DNA of 18,706 nt from JAKVAV01 sp964635965. GTDB lineage: Bacteria > Bacteroidota > Bacteroidia > Flavobacteriales_D > Cryomorphaceae. Positions 1 to 6,230 of the stretch are shown piece by piece. The translations under genes and the position numbers were made by a program. The stretch spans positions 1 through 18,706 of the forward strand of contig CAZWQX010000078.1 in NCBI GenBank assembly GCA_964635965.1, given 5' to 3'. The stretch's first letter is position 1; each line of letters starts with the position of its first letter. The notes beneath the pieces were generated by a model. It was not told where the DNA came from, did no database searches, and was given only the letters and a program-made list of their open reading frames with translations.

Positions 1-135
1 TGTCAAGTGCTTGAAGAGGAAAGTCGTTAATGGCCATAGGTGGAAAATATTTCTTCCTAAGATAACTTCAATTGAAGTTCGATTCGGCAATTACTGATAA
101 AAAGTTTTCCTCATTGAGATGTTTCAATCAGAAAT
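1..135. other. Left-edge stretch with no supported gene
   Basis: No convincing gene is visible. On the minus strand an ATG at 37-35 opens a frame that reads MAINDFPLQALD and leaves the window, so it could be the 5' end of a gene whose body lies outside. A weak promoter-like pair sits upstream of it: TATCTTAG on the minus strand at 57-64, with a TTG about 23 bp further upstream. On the plus strand one frame is open from the edge to about position 97, and another closes at 28-30, so a 3' fragment of a rightward gene is equally possible. The visible pieces are too short to identify. Confidence 0.3.
64..79. repeat. Perfect 16-bp palindrome AACTTCAATTGAAGTT
   Basis: The 16 bases are exactly self-complementary with no spacer. 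The palindrome lies in otherwise AT-rich non-coding DNA and partly overlaps the spacer of the weak minus-strand promoter candidate described for the left edge. It could be an operator for a dimeric regulator or a chance event. Being unspaced, it would make a poor RNA hairpin. The sequence is seen directly; any role is inference. Confidence 0.5.
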
Positions 136-166
136 AAAAAAGCCCTTTGATTTCTCAAAGGACCTC
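136..166 (-). terminator. Rho-independent terminator downstream of ndk
   Basis: The arms CCTTTGA (144-150) and TCAAAGG (155-161) form a 7-bp stem with a TTTC loop. Read on the minus strand, the stem is followed by GGC and a run of six T (136-141). This is the orientation needed to end the leftward ndk transcript, whose stop codon is about 105 bp upstream. On the plus strand the trailing sequence ACCTCTTT is a much poorer U-tract. Confidence 0.82.
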
Positions 167-206
167 TTTACAAATTCGATTATCACCCTAAAGAGTAACA
201 GAAACT

Positions 207-269
207 AACTGATCTCCCTTCTCTCTTCTCTTTTCTCTCTTCTCTTTTCTCTGATCTCTGGTATCTCTT
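207..269 (-). repeat. Degenerate heptad repeat directly after the ndk stop codon
   Basis: This pyrimidine-rich tract (purine-rich in the ndk sense) can be read as successive 7-mers. The core is CTCTCTT CTCTTTT twice (221-248, an exact 14-bp duplication), then CTCTGAT, CTCTGGT and ATCTCTT, ending at the ndk stop codon. It therefore lies in the ndk 3' untranslated region, between the stop codon and the terminator. A 20-nt word at 235-254 recurs as its exact reverse complement at 18612-18631, which is downstream of another gene in the same sense orientation. Confidence 0.85.
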
Positions 270-690
270 ACCCAACCATTTCTCTTCCCGAGAAGTGGAA
301 GTCACTTTCGATGTGGGCGTTATCGTCGCTGTCTGAGCCGTGAACCGCGTTCTCAGCCTTTGATTTAGCGAATTGCTTACGGATAGTTCCTTCAGCCGCT
401 TCGGCGGGGTCTGTAGATCCGATAAGCGAACGGAAGTCAGCAACGGCATTGTCTTTCTCCAGGATGGCAGCGACGATTGGTCCACTGGTCATGTAATCAA
501 CCAATTCTCCGAAAAACGGACGCTCGCTATGGACAGCATAAAAAGTCTCAGCTTCACTTTTGTTAAGTCGAGTCAATTTCATCGCTTTAACGGTGAATCC
601 CGCTTCGATTATCATGTCGATGATTTTCCCGGTATTTCCCGCAGCAACAGCGTCGGGTTTGATCATGGTAAAGGTTCTATTCCCAGCCAT
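268..690 (-). CDS. ndk: Nucleoside diphosphate kinase
   Basis: Transfers the gamma-phosphate from ATP to nucleoside diphosphates through a phosphohistidine intermediate, which balances the cytoplasmic NTP and dNTP pools. The protein has 140 residues, the usual length. It opens with the family signature RTFTMIKPDAV (Lys11 at the phosphate site) and carries the active-site motif NAVHGSDS, with the phosphorylated histidine at about residue 117. The ESDFHF segment typical of the family follows. The ATG at 690 places the KPDA motif where the family has it. The gene appears monocistronic, with a promoter-like TACCTTCG about 40 bp upstream, a heptad repeat after the stop and a terminator beyond. It is not truncated. 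Confidence 0.97.
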   Translation of the reverse strand: MAGNRTFTMIKPDAVAAGNTGKIIDMIIEAGFTVKAMKLTRLNKSEAETFYAVHSERPFFGELVDYMTSGPIVAAILEKDNAVADFRSLIGSTDPAEAAEGTIRKQFAKSKAENAVHGSDSDDNAHIESDFHFSGREMVG

Positions 691-730
691 TTTATTTCGT
701 CTTTAAATCAGTATTTCTTGAAATTCGCCG

Positions 731-738
731 CGAAGGTA
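731..738 (-). promoter_or_regulatory. Candidate -7 element TACCTTCG for ndk
   Basis: On the minus strand TACCTTCG matches the Bacteroidota -7 consensus TAnnTTTG at all informative positions but one. It lies about 40 bp upstream of the ndk ATG. No clear TTG -33 box is seen at 17-23 bp. The same octamer precedes the leftward gene that starts at 16678, which supports it as a genuine variant in this genome. Confidence 0.45.
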
Positions 739-825
739 GTTATTCGTAGCTAGTCTTTCGTTAATCGTCTTGCGATTTCTTTAAATCAAAAGAATAACAA
801 GAAGCGAGCAACGGATGGCGATTAA

Positions 826-1644
826 CTACTTGACGGGATAACGGCCCTGAAGCATGCTTTGAAATACTTCGGTAGGAAGGATGCGATTGAGAGAAATTGC
901 CAAGCGCTGAACAAATGTTGCTGCGGGATAGCGCATTTTGGGTTTTCGAGAAGTGATAATTCTTTCTACGATTCTCGCTACAATAATGGGGTCTTGCGCG
1001 GTAGCCACTTCGTCGGAGATGTGCTCAAGTGTCTCCTTAAAAATCTTGTGATAGGGAGAATCTTCAGAATACCCTTTTTGTGTTGATCGTCGGTGCTGGT
1101 TAATATTTGTTTTGAAATCACCTGGTTGCACCGTGCTAACATATATATTCCATGGACTAAGTTCCATTCGCATGGTTTCTGAGAAGCGGTCTAAAGCGCT
1201 TTTCGCTGCAGAGTACACACCACGAAAGGGGAGTCCGAACTCACCGGCAATGCTGGAGATATTTATGATTTTGCCCGATTTGTTTTTTCGCATTGTAGGA
1301 ATAACTGCCCGACAAACATCCAATGCAGCGAAAGTGATAATTTGAAAAATCTCATTGATCTCTTCGGTTGTGGCATCCTCTACGGCACCGGCCATCCCCG
1401 TTCCCGCATTGTTTACCAAAACATCTATGGTGCCGGATTTTTCCAGAATGTAATCAACTGCCGCATGGATGGAATCCCGATCGGTGAATTCCATTTTTAC
1501 CATTTCAAAACCATGTGGTGTGTCGCCATTGTCGGCTGATCGGCTTGTACCATAAACTTTATAGCCTTTGGCAGTAAGGTGTTTACAGATGGAGAGCCCG
1601 ATTCCCGATGACCCTCCCGTAACGAGTACGATGTTTTGGTTCAT
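826..1644 (-). CDS. SDR family NAD(P)-dependent oxidoreductase
   Basis: A classical short-chain dehydrogenase/reductase of 272 residues, presumably cytoplasmic; the substrate cannot be told from sequence. The Rossmann cofactor motif TGGSSGIG is at residues 9-16 and NNAG at 78-81. The catalytic serine is about Ser131 (IINISSIAG), and the YSAAK motif gives Tyr144 and Lys148. The usual tetrad asparagine, expected near residue 103, appears to be Ile in FQIITF. The C-terminal part (IVERIITSRKPKMRYPAA) resembles SDRs annotated as retinol- or 17-beta-hydroxysteroid-dehydrogenase-like. The ATG at 1644 is required for an intact glycine motif. It lies only 3 nt past the T-run of the ffs terminator, so transcription may come from read-through of the ffs promoter; no separate promoter is visible. 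Confidence 0.9.
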   Translation of the reverse strand: MNQNIVLVTGGSSGIGLSICKHLTAKGYKVYGTSRSADNGDTPHGFEMVKMEFTDRDSIHAAVDYILEKSGTIDVLVNNAGTGMAGAVEDATTEEINEIFQIITFAALDVCRAVIPTMRKNKSGKIINISSIAGEFGLPFRGVYSAAKSALDRFSETMRMELSPWNIYVSTVQPGDFKTNINQHRRSTQKGYSEDSPYHKIFKETLEHISDEVATAQDPIIVARIVERIITSRKPKMRYPAATFVQRLAISLNRILPTEVFQSMLQGRYPVK

Positions 1645-1647
1645 GGC

Positions 1648-1664
1648 AAAAAAAAGTGGGCAAG
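1648..1664 (-). terminator. T-run ending the ffs transcript
   Basis: Eight consecutive A on the plus strand (1648-1655) give a T8 run on the minus strand. It comes 2 nt after the closing helix of the SRP RNA (GGGCAAG 1658-1664 paired with CTTGCCC 1748-1754). The terminal helix of the RNA plus this tract has the form of an intrinsic terminator. Confidence 0.75.
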
Positions 1665-1754
1665 CTACTCATGTCGCACCGCTACAACCGCATACCCTTG
1701 CTCCGTTCCCGGCCTGGGGGAGTTCTGCAGGAGCTGGTCGCATGAGACTTGCCC
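1658..1754 (-). ncRNA. ffs: Bacterial small signal recognition particle RNA (4.5S RNA)
   Basis: About 97 nt on the minus strand that fold into one long hairpin. The ends pair perfectly (GGGCAAG with CTTGCCC), continue through a small asymmetric CTA/A internal loop into CTCATG paired with CATGAG, and reach an apex typical of SRP helix 8. The minus strand there reads CAGG-CCG-GGAA-CGG-AGCA: a GGAA tetraloop (1706-1709) closed by CCG/CGG and flanked by the CAGG and AGCA internal-loop strands that bind the Ffh M domain. With Ffh it targets ribosomes making inner-membrane and secreted proteins. A perfect TAnnTTTG element lies 5 bp upstream and a T8 run follows, so both transcript ends are well defined. 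It is divergent from the DUF4199 gene. Confidence 0.93.
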
Positions 1755-1758
1755 GGCG

Positions 1759-1766
1759 CAAAGGTA
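1759..1766 (-). promoter_or_regulatory. Promoter -7 element TACCTTTG of ffs
   Basis: On the minus strand TACCTTTG is an exact match to the Bacteroidota -7 consensus TAnnTTTG. It ends 4 nt before the first base of the SRP RNA, the spacing expected between -7 element and transcription start. The -33 region has TTTTTA rather than a clear TTG, about 19 bp upstream. Confidence 0.75.
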
Positions 1767-1794
1767 ACAAACAAAATTGCTTTCCTAAAAATTC

Positions 1795-1821
1795 TTGATT
1801 CTCCTTGCCTGAGTATATTTG
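1795..1821 (+). promoter_or_regulatory. Promoter of the DUF4199-glycosyltransferase operon
   Basis: TATATTTG (1814-1821) matches TAnnTTTG exactly, and a TTG (1795-1797) lies 16 bp upstream, slightly shorter than the usual spacing. The leader to the ATG at 1846 would be about 17-20 nt. It is divergent from the ffs promoter, with about 50 bp between the two -7 elements. Confidence 0.65.
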
Positions 1822-1845
1822 CCTCAAACTAAACCAAACATTACT

Positions 1846-2382
1846 ATGAACAAAACTGCTATAAACCTCGGCTTAATCTTCGGGGTAATCGGAATCATTT
1901 TATTCTTGTTAATTGCCGTGCTGGAGCCGGGTTTCATATTGCTATCGGCAATTGGTCTGGTTAGCTTCGCCATTGCAATTATTTTACCCATCGTCTTTAT
2001 CAGAAAGGAACGAACTGCAAATGGGGGTGTAATAAGTTTTGGAGACGCTTTTAAACTGAGTTTTGTCGGTTTGATTATCGGAGGAGTAATCGGACTCGCT
2101 TTTCAAGCGCTTTACACATCGGTTATCGACCCGGAATTGGGTGAACGCATGACTGCCTCCACATTGGAGATGACGAACAATTTCTTAGAAGGAAATATGT
2201 CTGATGCCCAGAGAGAGGAGATTTTGCGAGAGGCTGAAGCAGATAGTCTAGAAAGATGGACATTCGCCGGTCAATTGAAAAGTTTTGGTATTGCCCTCGT
2301 ATTGTATGCGGTAGTCAGCTTAATTTTGGCTGCGGTTTTAAAAAAGACCCCCGAACAAGCCGGTGAAACCCTCGACGCTTAA
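1846..2382 (+). CDS. DUF4199 domain-containing membrane protein
   Basis: A 178-residue inner-membrane protein of the DUF4199 family, which is common in Bacteroidota and has no known function. Two hydrophobic segments occupy about residues 8-28 and 31-50, a third about 68-88, and a fourth near the C-terminus at about 150-170. A hydrophilic stretch between the third and fourth is rich in Glu and Ser (about 95-140). The ATG at 1846 is chosen over an in-frame TTG at 1819 because that TTG lies inside the predicted promoter. Only 3 bp separate its stop codon from the glycosyltransferase start, so the two are almost certainly co-transcribed and probably translationally coupled. From general knowledge, DUF4199 genes often sit beside family 2 glycosyltransferases in this phylum, which suggests a role in membrane glycolipid or polyprenyl-sugar metabolism. 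Confidence 0.85.
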   Translation: MNKTAINLGLIFGVIGIILFLLIAVLEPGFILLSAIGLVSFAIAIILPIVFIRKERTANGGVISFGDAFKLSFVGLIIGGVIGLAFQALYTSVIDPELGERMTASTLEMTNNFLEGNMSDAQREEILREAEADSLERWTFAGQLKSFGIALVLYAVVSLILAAVLKKTPEQAGETLDA

Positions 2383-2385
2383 ATC

Positions 2386-3336
2386 TTGAAGAAAGTCTCC
2401 ATCTGTATTCCATTGCTAAATGAAGCAGAATCCCTGCCGGAACTGGTTGATTGGATCGATCGAGTAGTGAAGGAAAATCAGCTGGAGACTGAAATTATCT
2501 TAGTGGATGATGGCAGTACGGACAATAGCTGGGCCATTATTCAAGACCTTTCGCAGAAGTATCCCATTGTAAGAGGGTTCAAGTTTGCCAGGAATTACGG
2601 AAAAGCGGCAGGTCTTCAAACGGCCTTTGCCGCTGCAACCGGTGATGTGGTGATCACCATGGATGCGGATCTTCAAGATTCGCCCGACGAGATTCCTGAA
2701 TTGACCCGTATGATCCGTGAAGATGGGTTTGATATTGTATCGGGCTGGAAGAAGAAACGTTACGACCCTATCTCAAAAACACTGCCCACCAAGCTTTACA
2801 ACTGGGCTACCCGACAAATGTCGGGAATCAAACTTCACGACTTCAACTGCGGTTTAAAGTCATACCGCACAACCGTGGTGAAAAACATAGAGTTATACGG
2901 TGACATGCATCGCTATATTCCCGTCTTGGCGAAGCGTGTTGGCTTCACCGAAATCGGTGAAAAGGTGGTGGAACATCGCGCCCGCAAATACGGCAAATCC
3001 AAGTTTGGCGTGTCGCGTTTTATCAAAGGTCCTCTGGACTTATTGACCGTTAGTTTTGTGTCGCGCTACGGGAAGCGTCCAATGCACTTATTCGGCACCT
3101 ACGGAGCTTTAATGTTCATCATTGGATTGGGCGTTTTCGGATACCTCGGGGGATATAAACTTTGGGCGCTTTCAAAGGACATTCCCGCCAAGAATATTGC
3201 CGATATGTCGATCTTTTATGTGGCCCTAACCGCGATGATCATCGGAGCACAACTCTTTATTGGTGGGTTCTTGGCTGAATTGGTTCGCAGTATTTCTCCC
3301 GATCGGAATCGATACGTGATTGAAGAGGAGGTGTGA
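2386..3336 (+). CDS. Family 2 glycosyltransferase, DPM1/GtrB-like with two C-terminal membrane helices
   Basis: A 316-residue enzyme of the type that transfers a sugar from a nucleotide donor to a polyprenyl phosphate on the inner leaflet. It shows the GT-A signatures: the IPLLNEAESL N-terminus, the VDDGSTD nucleotide-binding motif at about 40-46, and the metal-binding DAD at about 93-95 within DADLQDSP. The HRARKYGKSK segment at about 197-206 is typical of dolichyl-phosphate-mannose-synthase-like and GtrB-like members. Two hydrophobic helices lie at about 236-256 and 272-300. The start is a TTG codon 3 bp after the upstream stop; no ATG is available before the essential N-terminal strand. 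The gene converges on mnmA with one base between stop codons. The donor sugar cannot be predicted. Confidence 0.9.
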   Translation: MKKVSICIPLLNEAESLPELVDWIDRVVKENQLETEIILVDDGSTDNSWAIIQDLSQKYPIVRGFKFARNYGKAAGLQTAFAAATGDVVITMDADLQDSPDEIPELTRMIREDGFDIVSGWKKKRYDPISKTLPTKLYNWATRQMSGIKLHDFNCGLKSYRTTVVKNIELYGDMHRYIPVLAKRVGFTEIGEKVVEHRARKYGKSKFGVSRFIKGPLDLLTVSFVSRYGKRPMHLFGTYGALMFIIGLGVFGYLGGYKLWALSKDIPAKNIADMSIFYVALTAMIIGAQLFIGGFLAELVRSISPDRNRYVIEEEV

Positions 3337-3337
3337 T

Positions 3338-4504
3338 CTAGTTAATAACTCCTGAGCCGATGAGTTCATCTTCATCATACCAAGCGACAAACTGTCCCGC
3401 CGCAACGCCGCGTTGGGATTGATCAAAGACAAAATATAAACCGTCTTCACGTTTATGTAGGGTAACCGCTTCCAACGGCTGACGGTAGCGGATACGGGCC
3501 ATATAACGACGTTTTTCACCCAATTCCATTTCAAGGTCTTGGCGAATCCAATGGATTTCATTTGGATGAACCTTTAGCCCTTTTCGATAAAGCCCGGGAT
3601 GATCCTCTCCTTGTCCCGTGTAGATTCTATTGGTATCTACATCGGTTCCAATCACAAAAAGGGGTTTCTCCATACCACCTACATTCAGCCCTTTCCTCTG
3701 ACCTACGGTGAAGTAGTGAGCACCGCGGTGTTCACCGACCACACGCCCTTCTTCCGCTTTAAATTCGGGAGTAGCCGTAACTTCCTCTAAAACCAAATTA
3801 TCTTCTGAAGTAGCGACAGCCTCTGCAGGAATTTCAATAATCTCCCCGGTCTTTGGCTTCAGTTGTTGCTGTAAGAAATCGGGTAATCTCACCTTTCCCA
3901 CAAAACACAAACCCTGAGAATCTTTCTTTTCGGCGGTAGCCAATCCCTGCTCAGCGGCGATTCTTCTTACTTCTGATTTTTCCAGCTCACCAATAGGGAA
4001 TAAAGCCTTCGCCAGTTGATCTTGAGACACTTGACAGAGGAAATAACTCTGATCTTTTTTATTGTCTTTTCCCGCTAGTAAGCGATAAACCGTTTTACCA
4101 TCGACTTCAGTCTCTGCTTTACGACAGTAATGACCAGTGGCGACGAAATCGGCACCCAGGCTCATAGCGGTCTTAAGAAACACATCAAATTTGATTTCTC
4201 GGTTGCAAAGCACATCGGGATTAGGCGTGCGACCCGCTTCGTATTCGGCAAACATGTAATCGACAATACGCTCTTTGTACTGCTCGCTGAGATCAATTAC
4301 CTGAAAAGGAATTCCCAAATGCTGGGCTACGAGCATGGCATCATGGCTATCCTCAATCCAGGGACATTCATTAGCGATGATAACCGATTCATCGTGCCAG
4401 TTCTTCATGAAAAGCCCAACAACATCATAACCCTGCTCTTTGAGCAAATATGCTGCAACACTGGAGTCTACACCTCCTGATAATCCGACAACTACTCTTT
4501 TCAT
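3338..4504 (-). CDS. mnmA: tRNA-specific 2-thiouridylase MnmA
   Basis: Activates U34 of tRNA-Lys, -Glu and -Gln with ATP and inserts sulfur relayed from a cysteine desulfurase system, giving s2U34. The 388-residue protein begins MKRVVVGLSGGVDSS, with the PP-loop SGGVDSS at about 9-15. The two catalytic cysteines are at about Cys100 (NPDVLCNREIKF) and Cys200 (SQGLCFVGK). TGHY and DQSYFL are further family motifs, and the C-terminal barrel motif YFTVGQRKGL is present. An acidic insertion of about 35-40 residues at about 222-260 makes it slightly longer than the E. coli enzyme. The ATG at 4504 is preferred to the in-frame start at 4543, because the extension would run across the promoter and is not family-like. 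The gene seems monocistronic. Confidence 0.96.
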   Translation of the reverse strand: MKRVVVGLSGGVDSSVAAYLLKEQGYDVVGLFMKNWHDESVIIANECPWIEDSHDAMLVAQHLGIPFQVIDLSEQYKERIVDYMFAEYEAGRTPNPDVLCNREIKFDVFLKTAMSLGADFVATGHYCRKAETEVDGKTVYRLLAGKDNKKDQSYFLCQVSQDQLAKALFPIGELEKSEVRRIAAEQGLATAEKKDSQGLCFVGKVRLPDFLQQQLKPKTGEIIEIPAEAVATSEDNLVLEEVTATPEFKAEEGRVVGEHRGAHYFTVGQRKGLNVGGMEKPLFVIGTDVDTNRIYTGQGEDHPGLYRKGLKVHPNEIHWIRQDLEMELGEKRRYMARIRYRQPLEAVTLHKREDGLYFVFDQSQRGVAAGQFVAWYDEDELIGSGVIN

Positions 4505-4523
4505 CCGCTGAAAAATGGGTTTG

Positions 4524-4531
4524 CAAAGATA
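4524..4531 (-). promoter_or_regulatory. Promoter -7 element TATCTTTG of mnmA
   Basis: On the minus strand TATCTTTG matches TAnnTTTG exactly, about 20 bp upstream of the mnmA ATG. Its presence between 4504 and 4543 supports the downstream start codon. No clear TTG box is seen at the usual distance. Confidence 0.65.
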
Positions 4532-4628
4532 CGGTTTTTTCAACCTTTAGGAATTTGATCTCTAGAAGTTTCAAGCCTTCGGGATTACCGATAATTTACG
4601 ATATTGAAATCGCTATACCTGACCGATC

Positions 4629-6167
4629 ATGAGACGACTTTCCTTTCTCTTCTTGTTATTTACCTACATATCGAATGCCCAGCATTCGGACACACATTTT
4701 CAGAATGATGCTGATTTTCGAATAAGCGATGCCATCAACTTATACGATGATGTACCCCTCTTTAGTGTAGGTTCTGCTTATTACAATGACTTTGACAGCT
4801 CAGCGGCCATAGCGGTCACTAAGAATAATCAAGCATTTCATTACCAAACTTACAGCAGAGATGAATTTAATTGTGTTCGATTGTTAGCTGATGAGAACCT
4901 CTTAATCGGTGGAATTGCCAGACAGGAAGGAGAAGAGAATATTGGTCCGTCACTCCTGAAGGTTAATGATACAGGTGAACTCATTTGGCATAAGATTTAC
5001 CAAGGTGACTTTCTGGAGAGCATTATCGATGTTTTTGAATTAGAAGATGGAAACATCCTCTCTATTGTGCGCGGAACGGCATTTGATCAGCCTTCGAAGG
5101 TGTTGATTACGGATGCTCAAGGAAATTTCATCTCTCAATATGGAATAATCAGCGGAAGCATTTCGATGCAATTAACGGATGTGGTTACGGAAGGAGGGGT
5201 GTTCTATGGCGCTGGCAGTGTTTTTAATTTGGATTTAGGAAGGAATTTGGCCTTTATCGTTGCTTTCGATTCCGAAGGACTTATCTGGGATAAATTACAC
5301 GACGTGGGTCGGTCATTTGTCGTAAATGCCTTAGCTAAAGGTGAAAACGGATTTATTATAGGTGGAACAGTTCCCGATCCCGAATCTGTATTATTCGGGA
5401 CAAATGCAGCGCTTATTCATGTCGAGGACGATGGAGAGGCCCTTTGGGGAAATGAAATATTTCGCGAAGGGGTGAATATGAGCGAATCAATTACTTCTTT
5501 GAGAAACGGTGAAGACATAGGGTTACCGTCCATTTACGCTGCGCTCAGTCTCGAGATGGAGGATGGTATTAGTCCTACCGTAATGCGGTTTCAAGAAGAA
5601 GGGTTTATCAACTCTTTCTTTGAATCAGATGATGATTTCGGCGGGACATTAAACTTTACTGAAGCAGTGCTAGATTGGTCGGGGATGTTGCTGGTAGGCC
5701 ATACGGATAGTGGTGATGGGAGGAGAACTACCATCTTCTTTGATTCTTTTCCCTGTATTCCTCAAGAAGCTGAGGGGCTTGAATTTGAGGAATTAATTGT
5801 AAGCACGGATGAAATCGTATTGGGCACCGTCGATTATACACCCCAAGTCTTCACACCAGAGACACAGGTGATTCCTTGGGAAGTGACAACTGAAATAATA
5901 TGTGATGCGGCTGTTGAAGGAACTAATAATATTGTAGCTCCTTCATTTAATCTTTTCCCAAACCCATCATCAGGCCTAATTACCTTAGACGAATTAAGTG
6001 AGTCAGGTGTTTTAACTATCAGAAATTCCGTAGGAAAACAAATTCTTGAAAAGTCGCTTTTCCATCAAAAAGAAAGAATTGATCTCAGATTTCTGCCGGC
6101 GGGAGTTTATTTCCTCACCATTCAATTCGAAGATCGGCTAGAAGCCGCTAGATTTATCAGGCAATAA
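4629..6167 (+). CDS. Secreted protein with T9SS type A sorting domain (paralogue 1)
   Basis: A 512-residue protein. A Sec signal peptide (MRRLSFLFLLFTYISNAQ) precedes a long acidic central region with repeated short beta-strand units, for example LLIGGIARQ, LLKVNDTGELIWHKIY and ALIHVEDDGEALWGNEIF. This pattern of a strand, DxxGExxW and another strand suggests a beta-propeller-like fold. The last 75 residues, from FNLFPNPSSGLITL to ARFIRQ, form a T9SS type A C-terminal domain that directs outer-membrane export and surface attachment or release. It is clearly paralogous to the next gene along its whole length (shared DPESVL, IFREG/LFREG and PSKVLIT/PSKILVT blocks). No catalytic motif is recognised. 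The molecular function is unknown. Confidence 0.85.
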   Translation: MRRLSFLFLLFTYISNAQHSDTHFQNDADFRISDAINLYDDVPLFSVGSAYYNDFDSSAAIAVTKNNQAFHYQTYSRDEFNCVRLLADENLLIGGIARQEGEENIGPSLLKVNDTGELIWHKIYQGDFLESIIDVFELEDGNILSIVRGTAFDQPSKVLITDAQGNFISQYGIISGSISMQLTDVVTEGGVFYGAGSVFNLDLGRNLAFIVAFDSEGLIWDKLHDVGRSFVVNALAKGENGFIIGGTVPDPESVLFGTNAALIHVEDDGEALWGNEIFREGVNMSESITSLRNGEDIGLPSIYAALSLEMEDGISPTVMRFQEEGFINSFFESDDDFGGTLNFTEAVLDWSGMLLVGHTDSGDGRRTTIFFDSFPCIPQEAEGLEFEELIVSTDEIVLGTVDYTPQVFTPETQVIPWEVTTEIICDAAVEGTNNIVAPSFNLFPNPSSGLITLDELSESGVLTIRNSVGKQILEKSLFHQKERIDLRFLPAGVYFLTIQFEDRLEAARFIRQ

Positions 6168-6230
6168 CAGAAAGGAGCTGATTTCCTTTTGAATAATTAT
6201 CTTTCCTACAACCAAAAAACCTTGTTTGAA

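Noticed and set aside
183..485. Leftward reading frame of 100 codons covering the CT-rich tract and part of ndk
   Set aside because: It overlaps ndk in another frame, and its C-terminal part is a translation of the heptad repeat (low-complexity Lys/Glu/Arg).
753..826. Terminator for the SDR gene
   Set aside because: GTTAATCG and CGATTAAC can pair only across about 50 nt, and the nearer GATTT-CTTT-AAATC hairpin has a 5-bp AT-rich stem; neither is convincing.
1568..1798. Rightward reading frame across the SDR start and ffs
   Set aside because: It runs through the SRP RNA and both promoters and resembles no protein family; it is a shadow frame.
4505..4543. N-terminal extension of MnmA
   Set aside because: The extension lies over the exact -7 promoter element and adds residues not found before the PP-loop in this family.
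6189..6230. N-terminal extension of the second T9SS paralogue from a TTG codon
   Set aside because: The signal peptide starts cleanly at the ATG at 6231.
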